A stretch of 64,000 nt of DNA from JBDHTQ01 sp039808765 (GCA_039808765.1 JBDHTQ010000001.1:62001-126000), one strand, 5' to 3'. Shown: positions 43,848 through 52,867, counted from the first letter of the stretch. Notes: a model not told the origin generated them from the sequence alone. Program-made: numbers and translations.

Positions 43848-43950
43848 CTTAAGACGCATTTCCCGAAGGTAGACGCGCCCTCTTTTATGTTTTTGACGCA
43901 AGTACGTCATCATAGATAAATTCTGCGATTCTATCTTTTCGGGGTTTGCT
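43848..43950 (-). repeat. Dispersed palindromic repeat, copy C
   Basis: On the minus strand it reads AAACCCCGAAAAGATAGAAT, continues through the TGACGTACTTGCGTCA hairpin (perfect five-base stem TGACG/CGTCA) and ends CTTCGGGAAATGCGTCTT. It lies between convergent genes. Left-half frame: K-P-R-K-D-R-I-A-E-F-I-Y-D-D-V-L-A-S-K-T, then stop. Confidence 0.8.
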
Positions 43951-43965
43951 TTAAGGACGAACTAT

Positions 43966-44355
43966 TCATCCGCCTGAACGCCAAAGGTGCAATGGTCGCG
44001 ATGGGGTTGGTTTCACATCTTTAGTTTGCTGTGTGGCGTCGCGATAATCGCGCACGCGGGTGGCGCGCAAGCCGCGTGTACCGTGACGATCAATCAATTC
44101 TTGCCATGCAATAAACTCTTCAACCGAAAGGGTGTAGCGCTCGCACGCATCTTCAAGGGTAATCAAACCAGACCGCACCGCCGTAACTAAGGCTGCTTTG
44201 CGTCGTGTGACCCAGCGGGTAGTACCAACAGGGGGTAAATCATCGAGCGTAATGGATGGTAACAAATCCTTGTTTTTCTTTCTACCCAGTCGAATAACGG
44301 AGGATTTTTTATGTACTTCTGCCGACGAAAAGTGTGAAATTTTTTCTTTATCCAT
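43966..44355 (-). CDS. sciP: CtrA inhibitor SciP (DUF1153 family)
   Basis: The 129-residue protein contains the SciP DNA-binding core (residues about 35-100): 'LDDLPPVGTTRWVTRRKAAL', 'AVRSGLITLEDACERYTLS' and 'VEEFIAWQELIDRHGTRGLR'. In Caulobacter, SciP binds GTTAAC-like sites and CtrA, repressing CtrA targets including flagellar genes. This one is longer than the roughly 90-residue reference, with basic N- and C-terminal extensions. It lies downstream of fliK-flgD-flgE beyond a terminator. TTCG-N7-TTAAC at 44389-44404 is a partial CtrA-type site. Confidence 0.9.
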   Translation of the reverse strand: MDKEKISHFSSAEVHKKSSVIRLGRKKNKDLLPSITLDDLPPVGTTRWVTRRKAALVTAVRSGLITLEDACERYTLSVEEFIAWQELIDRHGTRGLRATRVRDYRDATQQTKDVKPTPSRPLHLWRSGG

Positions 44356-44446
44356 AGAAAATAGCTCCGCAAATTTTTTAAAATGTCATTCGATATAATT
44401 TAACTATACAACGAGCTGCTTAAAAACCTCTGAAAAATCAGTTTAT

Positions 44447-44484
44447 AAAAAGATAACGGCCCTGACGGGAGCGCCAAGGCCGTT
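44447..44484 (-). terminator. Rho-independent terminator after flgE
   Basis: On the minus strand AACGGCC pairs with GGCCGTT across a 16-base loop, followed by a T-rich tail (ATCTTTTTAT). It separates flgE from sciP. Confidence 0.7.
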
Positions 44485-44517
44485 ACATGTAAGGGGAGGG
44501 GGATCCCTTTACGAGAA

Positions 44518-46167
44518 CTAACGCTTAATCTGCATCAACTCTTGCAGCATATCATCCGCTGTGCTGATTACTTTTGTGCCGGCAGAGTAAGCGCGTTGTG
44601 TAATGATCATTTTTGTGAATTCGTCCGAGAGGTCGATGTTTGACGTCTCCAGCGACGCTCCTTGCACCAGCCCCGCGCCGCCCGAGCCAGCCTCGCGAAG
44701 GTTGTATTGACCAGAGTCGGTGGTCTGAGCATACACATTACCGCTATGAGCCTCCAATCCATTAGGATTAGCAAAAGTGGCGATTGGAAGTTTGTAAAGC
44801 TGACGAAATTCACCGTTGCTGAACGAGGCGATCACATAGCCATTTTCATCAATGGTGATGCCGGTTCTTTGACCAAGTTCGGCACCGTTCTGCGTTACGA
44901 AGGCCACGTTATAATCACTCGAAAACTGTGTAACAGCGCCGTTTGTGGGGTTGCCAGACGGATCAATGCCCAAGTCAAAGGTGATGGATTGTGTTCCAGC
45001 CCCTGTGTAGGCTGGATCCCAGTGAATGTTAACGGGGGTGGCGAGCTGTCCTGTCACACTATTGATCGACCCATCCGAATTAAAGTAAACGGTACCCGAT
45101 GCAATATAGCCATCATCACCCGCTACGGTATCTACTAATCCTGTTGTGCGATTGACAGGCTGAACATACGTATTATCTGCAGCACGCGCTTCAACACTCC
45201 ATTGGTTTACAGCAACTTTCTTAAAGCTAACAACAACGTCGCGCGCGGCGCCGAGAGAGTCGTAGATGCGCACTGTGCGTTGGAAGTCGTAGCCCAGCTG
45301 CGTGACAACACTGGTGCCGAAAAGATCCGTCATCACATTGCCCACGCTGCCGTTTTCCATGACGACTTTATCTTCAACATTATCAGCCGTTACAACAAGC
45401 TGATTATTGATGATGCTGGCGCTGACCCCTGTAATGGCGTCAATTTTAGCCGCTAATGATTGCAAAGAGTCTGTGTCGTCAACACTTACGTTAGTGGTGG
45501 TGCTGACACCGTTTGCATCCGTAACGGTAACATCGAAGTCGTAGGTAAAGGGTGCGGTAGCATTGAGGGTGCTTGTGAGTTCAGTCGCATCTGTTGGATC
45601 AGTGAAGGTTACAGACGATGCACCGAGTTTTTCTTCCGAATCTAAGTTAAGACCTAACTCAACCTTCGTCGTACCGGTGGCCACACCATTGAGGAAGGCC
45701 ACGTTCACAGGCTGCGTTGATGTAATATCAGCATTCGCGCTAGGGATTTGACCATCTGAATCCAGCAGCCAGCCATAGAGATAAAAACCCGAAGCATTAC
45801 GGAGATATCCTGTACTATCTTCTGAAAAATTGCCTGCGCGGGTATATAAAGCATTCGATTGCGATCCCGCGTCTGTTGAATCTTTGACCACAAAAAAACC
45901 GTTTCCGGAAATAGCAATATCAGTGGTAGAGCTGGATCCTTGGATAAGACCTTGCTGCGAAATTGTTTGAAGCGCTTTCACTCGTACGCCGCCTGGGTTA
46001 TAGGTTACGCCGCGCTGCGCAACGGTTACCAAGCTTGAAAAAGAAGCGTTATCACCTTTATAACCAACAGTGCTTACGTTGGCGATGTTGTTTGAAATCA
46101 TGCTGAGCGCCTGGCTTTGCGCGGAAAGTGCTGAAACCCCGGTGAACAATGATCCAAATAAGCTCAT
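44518..46167 (-). CDS. flgE: Flagellar hook protein FlgE
   Basis: The 549-residue protein has the rod/hook N-terminus (LFTGVSALSAQSQALSMISN then NIANVSTVGYKG) and C-terminus (LETSNIDLSDEFTKMIITQR). The 'GNGFFVVKD' block near residue 85 marks FlgE/F/G proteins, and the large variable middle identifies the hook subunit. It polymerises outside the cell as the flexible hook. It is the last gene of the fliK-flgD-flgE operon and has a GGAGGG site. Confidence 0.96.
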   Translation of the reverse strand: MSLFGSLFTGVSALSAQSQALSMISNNIANVSTVGYKGDNASFSSLVTVAQRGVTYNPGGVRVKALQTISQQGLIQGSSSTTDIAISGNGFFVVKDSTDAGSQSNALYTRAGNFSEDSTGYLRNASGFYLYGWLLDSDGQIPSANADITSTQPVNVAFLNGVATGTTKVELGLNLDSEEKLGASSVTFTDPTDATELTSTLNATAPFTYDFDVTVTDANGVSTTTNVSVDDTDSLQSLAAKIDAITGVSASIINNQLVVTADNVEDKVVMENGSVGNVMTDLFGTSVVTQLGYDFQRTVRIYDSLGAARDVVVSFKKVAVNQWSVEARAADNTYVQPVNRTTGLVDTVAGDDGYIASGTVYFNSDGSINSVTGQLATPVNIHWDPAYTGAGTQSITFDLGIDPSGNPTNGAVTQFSSDYNVAFVTQNGAELGQRTGITIDENGYVIASFSNGEFRQLYKLPIATFANPNGLEAHSGNVYAQTTDSGQYNLREAGSGGAGLVQGASLETSNIDLSDEFTKMIITQRAYSAGTKVISTADDMLQELMQIKR

Positions 46168-46212
46168 GATACCCTCCTTGTTTAAAAAGTGTTATGCAAA
46201 ACCCGTTCCAAC

Positions 46213-46950
46213 TTATGAACTTGTTGCGGTTGATGTTGAGTCACTTGATGCTGTTGTTGGAGCTGTGTAGGCACGTACTGATTTTACAGCGCTGGGATCA
46301 ATTTGCGCGCTGCCCATTTCAAGGACGGTATTGCCGCTGCTGTTTTGACTGATGCCTGTAACAACACCGTAGGTATTAATCGTATTTTTTACCGCAGCTC
46401 CACCCTCAGCGGTAGCCGTGACGCGTACCGTGTATGTGCCATCTGCAAGCTGATCACCTTCATTATCTTTGCCGTCCCAGCTCATTTCCTGTGCTTTGCC
46501 AGCTGTAAAATTCGAGCCATCAACTGTGAGGCCACGCACAAGTTTACCATCGCTGTCATAAATGCCGATATTGACCGATTTTGCCGCGCTCTCTAAGGTC
46601 ACATCAAAGTTGGCATTGCTTCCTTGCAGCGGGAGTGTTGATGACTGAGATGAGACTTGCCAACCCAGATAATTCAGTGCGCTGTTGACGCCTTGACCTT
46701 GAAGCAAGTTAATCATGGAATCAAGTTTATCATTGGTTGAAAGCTGTTGCTCGACTTGGCTGTACATAACAAGTTGGTTGGTAAATTGTGCCGTATCCAC
46801 CGGATTAAGGGGATCTTGATACTGCATTTGTGTTGTAAGCATTTGCAAAAATGTATCGAAATTGGCGTTCAGCGTTTTACGCGACGTTTCTGTTTTCGAT
46901 GCGGTGGTATTGGTCGAGGTGGTTGAGGCGGTGGTCGTGGTCGTTGTCAT
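46213..46950 (-). CDS. flgD: Flagellar hook assembly (cap) protein FlgD
   Basis: The 245-residue protein has the FlgD N-domain 'FLQMLTTQMQYQDPLNPVDT' and 'AQFTNQLVMYSQVEQQL', then the FlgD Ig/tudor-like C-domain (AQEMSWDGKDNEGDQLADG). It caps the growing hook and is exported by the flagellar apparatus. Poly-Thr/Ser stretches mark both ends. It lies between fliK and flgE. Confidence 0.95.
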   Translation of the reverse strand: MTTTTTTASTTSTNTTASKTETSRKTLNANFDTFLQMLTTQMQYQDPLNPVDTAQFTNQLVMYSQVEQQLSTNDKLDSMINLLQGQGVNSALNYLGWQVSSQSSTLPLQGSNANFDVTLESAAKSVNIGIYDSDGKLVRGLTVDGSNFTAGKAQEMSWDGKDNEGDQLADGTYTVRVTATAEGGAAVKNTINTYGVVTGISQNSSGNTVLEMGSAQIDPSAVKSVRAYTAPTTASSDSTSTATSS

Positions 46951-46980
46951 AACGTTTTCTCCTTAAACATTGTGGCGCCT

Positions 46981-48702
46981 TTAAACGCGTACATCCAAAC
47001 GATCAGGATTGATGTACCATGTTACTTCACTGGCAGAGAGCGTTTGTTTATCGTCATTTTCACCATCTAAACCGAATCCAGCTTGAGAAGACGACGAACG
47101 TCCATCAGATTGTGCTTGTTGTTGTGACGATTGACCTTCGCCGCGCAGATTGAAGTTGAGGGTTGATCCATCTGTTTTAATTCCTGCATCGCTTAGCGCG
47201 CGTTCAAGACCTTTTTGATCACGTTGCAGCAGATCAAGTGTAGCGGGTTGATCGACCGAAAATCTCATCTGCACACTGCCGTCGCTGTTTGTGTCCATGC
47301 GCACCTCAATGCGACCTAGTTCAGCGGGATGAAGCTTAATGGTGATTTTATCTTGCCCGCTTTCAAAAGCATGCGAGATGTTTACCGCAACTTGATCACT
47401 CACGGGAACGTGGGTTCCATGACGATTGGAGTGAGCAAGCAAATCAGCAAATCGCGTCGCGCTATTTTCAGCTGTTTTATCCAGAGATTGAGGGGGGGTA
47501 AGTGTACCGCGATCTTTAAGCGTTACTTCTGTCCCATCAGGTTGATCGCTCTTCTTCTGTTCAAGCGTAACAACATCGGCCGAAACGGATGTTGCCATTG
47601 AGGAATGAGTTTCTGAGGTAAGTGATGCTTGAGTGATGGGGGGAGAGGGAGCAATCACGCTCTCATTTTGTGCCGATTGTTCCTCCTTGTGATGTGCAGA
47701 GGCTGCCATGTTTTTTGCGGTCGAGGTTTGATCGGTATCCACCGCTGTTTTTTGTTTGAGGGCTGTATCGGATTTGGTTCCAGCCTGCAAACCCACCTTG
47801 TGCGTATCAGATGTTTGATCCGTGCTCACTTCAGTATCAATGGTAGATGCTGTTTTTGTCTCTTGTTTATGGAGATCAATAGATGCATTTGTTGCGTCAT
47901 TGGCGTTGCTTACTCTTTGGGCGTCTGCAGTTTGCGCAGCCTGCTCTGATTGTTTTTGCTTCTGACTCGCGACAGCCTGCATATTTAGTTTTGCAATTGC
48001 ATCCAAAAAGGCTTTGCCCATTTCTTCGGCCGAAGAAGAGCTGGAGAGTTGTGCAGCTTGCGCATTTTTGTTGGAGGCTTCCACCTCTTGCAACGCTTGT
48101 GCGCGCTCAAGCAAATCGGCTAACGTCACGCCTTGGCTGCTGCCAGCTAAGGATGGACCGCTTTCGGCCAGAGTGGCTTGTGAGTCGGTTTTTTGTGTGG
48201 GCGCAAAAGCAGTAGGCGGCAGCGTCATCAAGGCACCGGCCAGACTGTCGAGCAAAGCGTTCTGCTCATCTTCTTTCAGGCCATCCAAAACACCGGCTTC
48301 TTCAAGAAAACTGTGCAGAGCCGTCATATTCTCTTCTAATAAATCCGTTTGTAGACCCGGCATAACTGTTTCTAGCGAGACCATACTCAACCCTTTGGCC
48401 TGTAACGCGGTGCTGAGCGCTGTCCATGAAACATTGGCTTGCGCGCTAGTGGTCGAGGCATAATTTTCCAGCGTTGTCAGATTAATGGGTAAAGTTTGCC
48501 CAGTGACGCCGCCTTTGAATAACTTGAGCGAGGCAGTGGGTAAACCCTTGCCGCTTAAGGTTTGAATAAAACTGGAAAAGAGAGAAAATGCGTGGTTTTC
48601 GGTATTTTCTTGCGTGCTCGAAGCACCCAAAGCACCCAAAATGCCCGTACTGGACGAAGGAGTCGTGCTGGATAATGAAACGCCAGGAAGTGATGTCATC
48701 AT
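46981..48702 (-). CDS. fliK: Flagellar hook-length control protein FliK
   Basis: The 573-residue protein is low-complexity (Ser/Thr/Gln/Ala) for its first 410 residues and ends with the Flg_hook domain: 'KLHPAELGRIEVRMDTNSDG' and 'LLQRDQKGLERALSDAGI'. FliK measures hook length and triggers the export switch in FlhB. An AAGGAG site precedes tandem ATGs. It is the first gene of the operon, just behind a sigma-54 promoter match. Confidence 0.93.
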   Translation of the reverse strand: MMTSLPGVSLSSTTPSSSTGILGALGASSTQENTENHAFSLFSSFIQTLSGKGLPTASLKLFKGGVTGQTLPINLTTLENYASTTSAQANVSWTALSTALQAKGLSMVSLETVMPGLQTDLLEENMTALHSFLEEAGVLDGLKEDEQNALLDSLAGALMTLPPTAFAPTQKTDSQATLAESGPSLAGSSQGVTLADLLERAQALQEVEASNKNAQAAQLSSSSSAEEMGKAFLDAIAKLNMQAVASQKQKQSEQAAQTADAQRVSNANDATNASIDLHKQETKTASTIDTEVSTDQTSDTHKVGLQAGTKSDTALKQKTAVDTDQTSTAKNMAASAHHKEEQSAQNESVIAPSPPITQASLTSETHSSMATSVSADVVTLEQKKSDQPDGTEVTLKDRGTLTPPQSLDKTAENSATRFADLLAHSNRHGTHVPVSDQVAVNISHAFESGQDKITIKLHPAELGRIEVRMDTNSDGSVQMRFSVDQPATLDLLQRDQKGLERALSDAGIKTDGSTLNFNLRGEGQSSQQQAQSDGRSSSSQAGFGLDGENDDKQTLSASEVTWYINPDRLDVRV

Positions 48703-48741
48703 AAACTCCTTGAAAAGAAATCAGTGCTCTGCATAGGAGAT

Positions 48742-48759
48742 AAGCAAGACTTGGGCCAA
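48742..48759 (-). promoter_or_regulatory. Sigma-54 promoter for fliK-flgD-flgE
   Basis: On the minus strand TTGGCCCAAGTCTTGCTT has GG and GC separated by ten bases, matching the -24/-12 consensus. The predicted start lies about 30 bases before the fliK ATG. Confidence 0.7.
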
Positions 48760-48836
48760 TTCGATAAAACAATTTAAAAATCTTAGAAAATGGCGGTTAT
48801 CCATACTTTTTTATTGAAGTGCCGACGTGCTTAAAA

Positions 48837-48854
48837 ATGGCACAAGATATGCAC
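48837..48854 (+). promoter_or_regulatory. Sigma-54 promoter for flgL
   Basis: TGGCACAAGATATGCA has the exact TGGCAC -24 element and GC at -12 with ten bases between GG and GC. It lies 80 bases upstream of flgL. Confidence 0.75.
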
Positions 48855-48933
48855 AGATAAGGGAGCAAGGCGTCTGTCCGCATGTGGGTCAGATCAGTTT
48901 GTTATGTTTGCCGATTAAATAAGGAGCGAAGCA

Positions 48934-49824
48934 ATGTCGACGATCTCCCGCGTGGGAACCCATCAATCTCAGAGCTTTATTCTTGATCAGATCAACAAAG
49001 CGACTGTTGGGTATGTTAAAACCCAAGAGCAGATTACCACGGGCTATAAATCCCAGCGTTACACGGGTATTTCAGATTATGCGGCTATGTCGGTCAACCT
49101 TTCCAACAGCAAAGATAATTTGCAGCAATATCTTGATGCCTCGAGTGTTACAAATTCTCGTATTAGTGCGATGCACACGGCTCTTTCTAATATCTTGGAT
49201 ATTGTTAGCTCAATGCGGGCGCAATTGATTCAAGGGATGACGGCCGATCAAGCTGATGATGCGCAGCTACAATCGGTTGCATCCGAATATCTGTCGCAAG
49301 TTGAATCGGCTCTCAACACAGATTTGGGGGGCGTTTATTTGTTTGGCGGTACAAAAAATACGACGCCGCCCGTTGATTTAAGTGATCCGATCAATAATGC
49401 GAGCGGCGACTTTTATTCAGGCGCAGGGCAGTTGATGCAAGCGCGGATTGATGAAAACACCGTTTTCCAGTATGGCGATACAGCTAACCGACAAGGGTTT
49501 AAAGATTTGGTGGCGTCACTGCAGCGTGTTATTTCTGCTTCAGGGGATCTGAGTCAGCTCGAAACTGCATTGGATGAAATTAACGACTCCCTCTCCGACC
49601 TCACAAATCTAGAGGCTGTGATGGGTTATCAGATGAAGGTTGTTGAGCAATCACAAACACGCAACGACGCCGTAAAATCGACAGTAGTTAATCAGCTTTC
49701 CTCAATACAAGATGTTGACGTTTCTGCAGCCATGGTCGATCTCACCCAGCGCGAAACGATTTTGCAGGCGTCTTATCAAGTCATTGCACGCGGTAGCCAG
49801 TTAAGTCTTACAAACTACCTGTAA
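48934..49824 (+). CDS. flgL: Flagellar hook-filament junction protein FlgL
   Basis: The 296-residue protein is flagellin-like: N-terminal 'SRVGTHQSQSFILDQI … EQITTGYKSQRYTGISDYA' and C-terminal 'DLTQRETILQASYQVIARGS'. FlgL joins hook and filament. It is monocistronic here; the usual partner flgK is not adjacent. It is transcribed divergently from fliK, with an AAGGAG site and a sigma-54 promoter upstream. Confidence 0.93.
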   Translation: MSTISRVGTHQSQSFILDQINKATVGYVKTQEQITTGYKSQRYTGISDYAAMSVNLSNSKDNLQQYLDASSVTNSRISAMHTALSNILDIVSSMRAQLIQGMTADQADDAQLQSVASEYLSQVESALNTDLGGVYLFGGTKNTTPPVDLSDPINNASGDFYSGAGQLMQARIDENTVFQYGDTANRQGFKDLVASLQRVISASGDLSQLETALDEINDSLSDLTNLEAVMGYQMKVVEQSQTRNDAVKSTVVNQLSSIQDVDVSAAMVDLTQRETILQASYQVIARGSQLSLTNYL

Positions 49825-50006
49825 AATCATTTGCCTTGCATTAATTCATTGTAGCGAGAGGATAAAATGATTTTATTTTTAAGATCGGAAAATTATGCGC
49901 ACAGGACTAGAAATCCTTTTGTGAGTTGAAGGTGTAAATGATTAAATAATTTTTACTTTTTTAGTTTAGAGTGAAATTTCTTTGTAAAAAATTAGGAGAG
50001 TAAGTC

Positions 50007-50630
50007 ATGTTGTCACTCCTCATTCTAAGCGCAATTATGTTATGTGAACTTTTTATTCATTATGTATTTATATATGAGTTTATTGGTGGCTGGCTGATCC
50101 TTCTCATAAAAATTGCGTCTGATAAAATCGCCCCGCGCAAGGCAAAAATTCTAAATTTTTTGGGTGTTCTTTTTTTTCCGCCCCTTATGTTGGTTTTTGC
50201 GTTGAAACAAAAATCGTGGGCATGGAAAATTTATGGCGGATTTAATTTGGTCGTTATTATTATCTTGTTGGCGCTGACAGTTTCTTATACGTCAATACAC
50301 ACAAAGCGTCCTTATCGGGATGATCAGTTTTTAAAAATATCTAAGAATGACAATTCGTCTGAAACATCGGCTAAACTTGCTATCAATGATATATATGTAA
50401 AGGTTACGTCGCTTGAAGATGCTCATGACAAAAAAAGTCCCGTCGGTGTCGTTATTTTTCGATTGGGTCGTTATGCCGATAGCTTGGAAAGCCACGCCAT
50501 TGAACCGCAAAGGATCGAATCTGAACTGAAAAAGTTAGAGCCTTATCTCGATGATAAAAAACTCACTTCGCATGAGGTGGACCAGTGGGTTCGCGACACT
50601 ATGCCGAGTAACTCTAAGGGGATGAAGTGA
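50007..50630 (+). CDS. Membrane protein of unknown function with soluble C-terminal domain
   Basis: The 207-residue protein has three or four membrane helices in the first 100 residues (for example LSLLILSAIMLCELFIHYVF and VVIIILLALTVSY) and a charged C-terminal domain of about 100 residues. An AGGAGAG site precedes the ATG. The DNA is more AT-rich than its flagellar neighbours, which may indicate separate origin. No family recognised. Confidence 0.55.
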   Translation: MLSLLILSAIMLCELFIHYVFIYEFIGGWLILLIKIASDKIAPRKAKILNFLGVLFFPPLMLVFALKQKSWAWKIYGGFNLVVIIILLALTVSYTSIHTKRPYRDDQFLKISKNDNSSETSAKLAINDIYVKVTSLEDAHDKKSPVGVVIFRLGRYADSLESHAIEPQRIESELKKLEPYLDDKKLTSHEVDQWVRDTMPSNSKGMK

Positions 50631-50648
50631 TTTTTTGCAGAAAAGTTT

Positions 50649-50942
50649 TCAAGTGTTTGGCGCGGTGTAAACTTTGTTGTTGGCAGCATAAACGCGCGCC
50701 AGAATTTCACTGACAACATGTAATGCTTCAAGGGGAATGTTCTCACCCACATCAACGGCCGCAAGAATTTGAGCGAGGTCGGCGTCTTCACGCACTTTTA
50801 CGCCATTTGCAAAGGCAAGCTCTAAGATCGCTTGAGCAACTTCGCCATAACCGCTGGCAACTACTTTGGGCAGCGGTCCTTCTGCGCCTTGTAACGCGAC
50901 TGCGACGGTGCGGGGTGGGGAAGGGGGGATCATCAACAACAC
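50649..50942 (-). CDS. FlhB-like C-terminal domain protein (orphan export-switch domain)
   Basis: The 97-residue protein aligns with the cytoplasmic C-domain of FlhB/YscU: 'RTVAVALQG' then 'PKVVASGYGEVAQAILELA', 'ANGVKVREDADLAQILAAVD' and 'VGENIPLEALHVVSEILARV'. The membrane part is absent and the autocleavage NPTH is not present (SPPRTVAVAL). Such FlhB-like orphans can substitute for the C-domain in other bacteria. It lies 19 bases after the zinc-finger gene, in the csrA operon direction. Confidence 0.8.
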   Translation of the reverse strand: MLLMIPPSPPRTVAVALQGAEGPLPKVVASGYGEVAQAILELAFANGVKVREDADLAQILAAVDVGENIPLEALHVVSEILARVYAANNKVYTAPNT

Positions 50943-50961
50943 TCCTTCACGTAGCGATATT

Positions 50962-52524
50962 TTACCCTAATAATGCATAAACCCATTCAGGGCGAAGATC
51001 AGGCCACCACAAAAGCAACAATGCGATGACAATCACTGCAAGGCTTGCTCCCCAACCAATCGAACCGGCAGTCGCAGAAATTTTTTTATTGGGTGCGATG
51101 ATGGTTTTAAGGGCGCGACGTCCGGCTATTTCAACGCTTATCCATGGAATAAGAGCAAAAATAGCGATAAGGCCGATATCCATAGCCCATGTTGGCACGT
51201 TGGCGGGAATAAACTCAGGGCGGGGATTATAGAGCCACGCAAAAATAGCTCCGCTTGAAAGTGCGATAGATCCGCCCGCAGCGATTAATCGCGGTTTAAC
51301 AGTTACGGTTGAAAACAAGCGTCGCAATTGTCCTGCTAGCATGAAGGCGACATCGGGAGAGACGCCGTAAGGATAGCGTCGCGCAAAAAACACTCGGGGT
51401 TTAACGCCCGCAGCCAAGGCTTCGCTCAGTTCTCGCAATAAACGAAACTGACGGCAGAATTTTGGCAAGGTTGTTAAGTCAAGTGATCGTGTTATTTGTT
51501 TCAAACGATCATCCAGTAATGGGGGGAAGGAGACAAGAATGGGTTTGTATCCTAATGATTCCACCACTACGATTTCATCTTTAAGCTGTAAAGTAAATTG
51601 GCCATAGGGAAAGCGGGCGTCAAGCGCAATAGCTGGTACATCCATTTCGGGCGGGGTTGGGGCGGGCGAAACCAATGCAATGCCCATTTTATCGAGCTTA
51701 TCCAGCCCAACGTCGTTCAGTGCATCAACGACGTTCCCATTAGGTTGAGGGATGAAACTTCCAGCGCGAAAACTGCTTACAGCATTCACTGTTAGTGTTG
51801 TTAATTCTGTAAAATAACCTTGTCCATTACAGAGAGTGCATTGTGTTTGGCCATGGCCTTGGCAATGGGTGCAAACAATACGTCCGCGACTGTTGCATTG
51901 AGGGCATGGCAACGTGCGCAGACCATTGCATTGGGGGCATGCCCGTCCGCCTTGGCTGGACGGATCGCTGCCTGTACCGCGACACGTGGTACAATTAATG
52001 CGGCCACGCTCATAGCAAAGTTCGCATGATCGTTCGCGCTGGCCGTGGCAGGTGCGACACACTTCCCAACGTTGGCCCTTACATTGTTCGCATACTTCCG
52101 TCAAAGCAACTGTTTGGGTTAAGCGAGGCAAAGGCCAGCGCGCTGCGTTGCTTCCCCAAAGCTGACTTAATTGGCCTTGTACAGCAGTTTGAACATCTTC
52201 TAGCCAACCTGGTTGTGCTTCAAACGTTTGAGTGGCCGTGCTGAGGTAATGAGTATATTGGTGACGGTCTTGAAAAACCTTGTTTTCATTGCCGTTGGTC
52301 TGCCCGGGGCGCCGCTGGGTGTTCTGGTTTACGGCGAGTTTAAATTCTACCAAGCCTTTAAGGGTAAAATCGGTATTTTTATCCTGACGGATATCAATTT
52401 CATCGAATCGGTATCCGTTGCCTGCAAGGATGCGGCGCAATAAAGTCAGTGTGCTATTGCGCAGGTCACCAATTTCATCAGCGGACGAGATGGGCAGGTC
52501 GGGATCTATGGGTTGATCAGACAT
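50962..52524 (-). CDS. DnaJ-type zinc-finger membrane protein of unknown function
   Basis: The ATG at 52524 overlaps the csrA stop by eight bases; an ATG at 52536 is possible. The 520-residue protein has an N-terminal domain of about 120 residues, then eight CxxC knuckles between residues about 135 and 235 (CEQCKG, CRTCHG, CELC, CTTCRGTG, CPQCNG, CPQC, CTHCQGHG, CTLCNGQG), as in DnaJ cysteine-rich domains. A further domain follows, and three C-terminal membrane helices (residues about 400-520). There is no J domain. Its place between csrA and an FlhB-like gene suggests a flagellar or envelope folding role; inference. Confidence 0.7.
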   Translation of the reverse strand: MSDQPIDPDLPISSADEIGDLRNSTLTLLRRILAGNGYRFDEIDIRQDKNTDFTLKGLVEFKLAVNQNTQRRPGQTNGNENKVFQDRHQYTHYLSTATQTFEAQPGWLEDVQTAVQGQLSQLWGSNAARWPLPRLTQTVALTEVCEQCKGQRWEVCRTCHGQRERSCELCYERGRINCTTCRGTGSDPSSQGGRACPQCNGLRTLPCPQCNSRGRIVCTHCQGHGQTQCTLCNGQGYFTELTTLTVNAVSSFRAGSFIPQPNGNVVDALNDVGLDKLDKMGIALVSPAPTPPEMDVPAIALDARFPYGQFTLQLKDEIVVVESLGYKPILVSFPPLLDDRLKQITRSLDLTTLPKFCRQFRLLRELSEALAAGVKPRVFFARRYPYGVSPDVAFMLAGQLRRLFSTVTVKPRLIAAGGSIALSSGAIFAWLYNPRPEFIPANVPTWAMDIGLIAIFALIPWISVEIAGRRALKTIIAPNKKISATAGSIGWGASLAVIVIALLLLWWPDLRPEWVYALLG

Positions 52525-52864
52525 GGGATGAATCATCCTCGGGTGTTTGGTTGGGATTGGAAAGTGGGCCCTTTTCCTCTGACGAAGGGTGGGCATGGGG
52601 ATCGGATTCTTGAAGAGTGACTTTACCTAAAGAAAAGGGCTTGTCTGGCAAAATAAGGGGCCGGTCCGGCGGTATGAAGGCAATTTCTGCCGCGGCGCGG
52701 TTCTCCTCCTGAATGCGGTCAAAGACTTCTTTGCGCAGGATTGTGATTGACTCAGGGAATTTTAACCCCAGTTTAACAGATTTTCCCGAAACAGAAACCA
52801 CTGTAATCTCAATGTTTTCATTGATCATAATGGTTTCGCCGATTTTTCTGGTCAGATAAAGCAC
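52517..52864 (-). CDS. csrA: Carbon storage / translational regulator CsrA with C-terminal extension
   Basis: The GTG at 52864 gives VLYLTRKIGETIMINENIEI, the standard CsrA start, with AGGAAACAGG upstream; the longer frame is not needed. Residues 1-60 form the CsrA fold (VSGKSVKLGLKFPESITILRKE). It binds GGA motifs in mRNA leaders, and in flagellated bacteria represses flagellin or related messages. The extra 50 residues are Pro- and acid-rich and probably disordered. It overlaps the zinc-finger gene and diverges from flgB. Confidence 0.93.
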   Translation of the reverse strand: MLYLTRKIGETIMINENIEITVVSVSGKSVKLGLKFPESITILRKEVFDRIQEENRAAAEIAFIPPDRPLILPDKPFSLGKVTLQESDPHAHPSSEEKGPLSNPNQTPEDDSSHV

Positions 52865-52867
52865 GGA

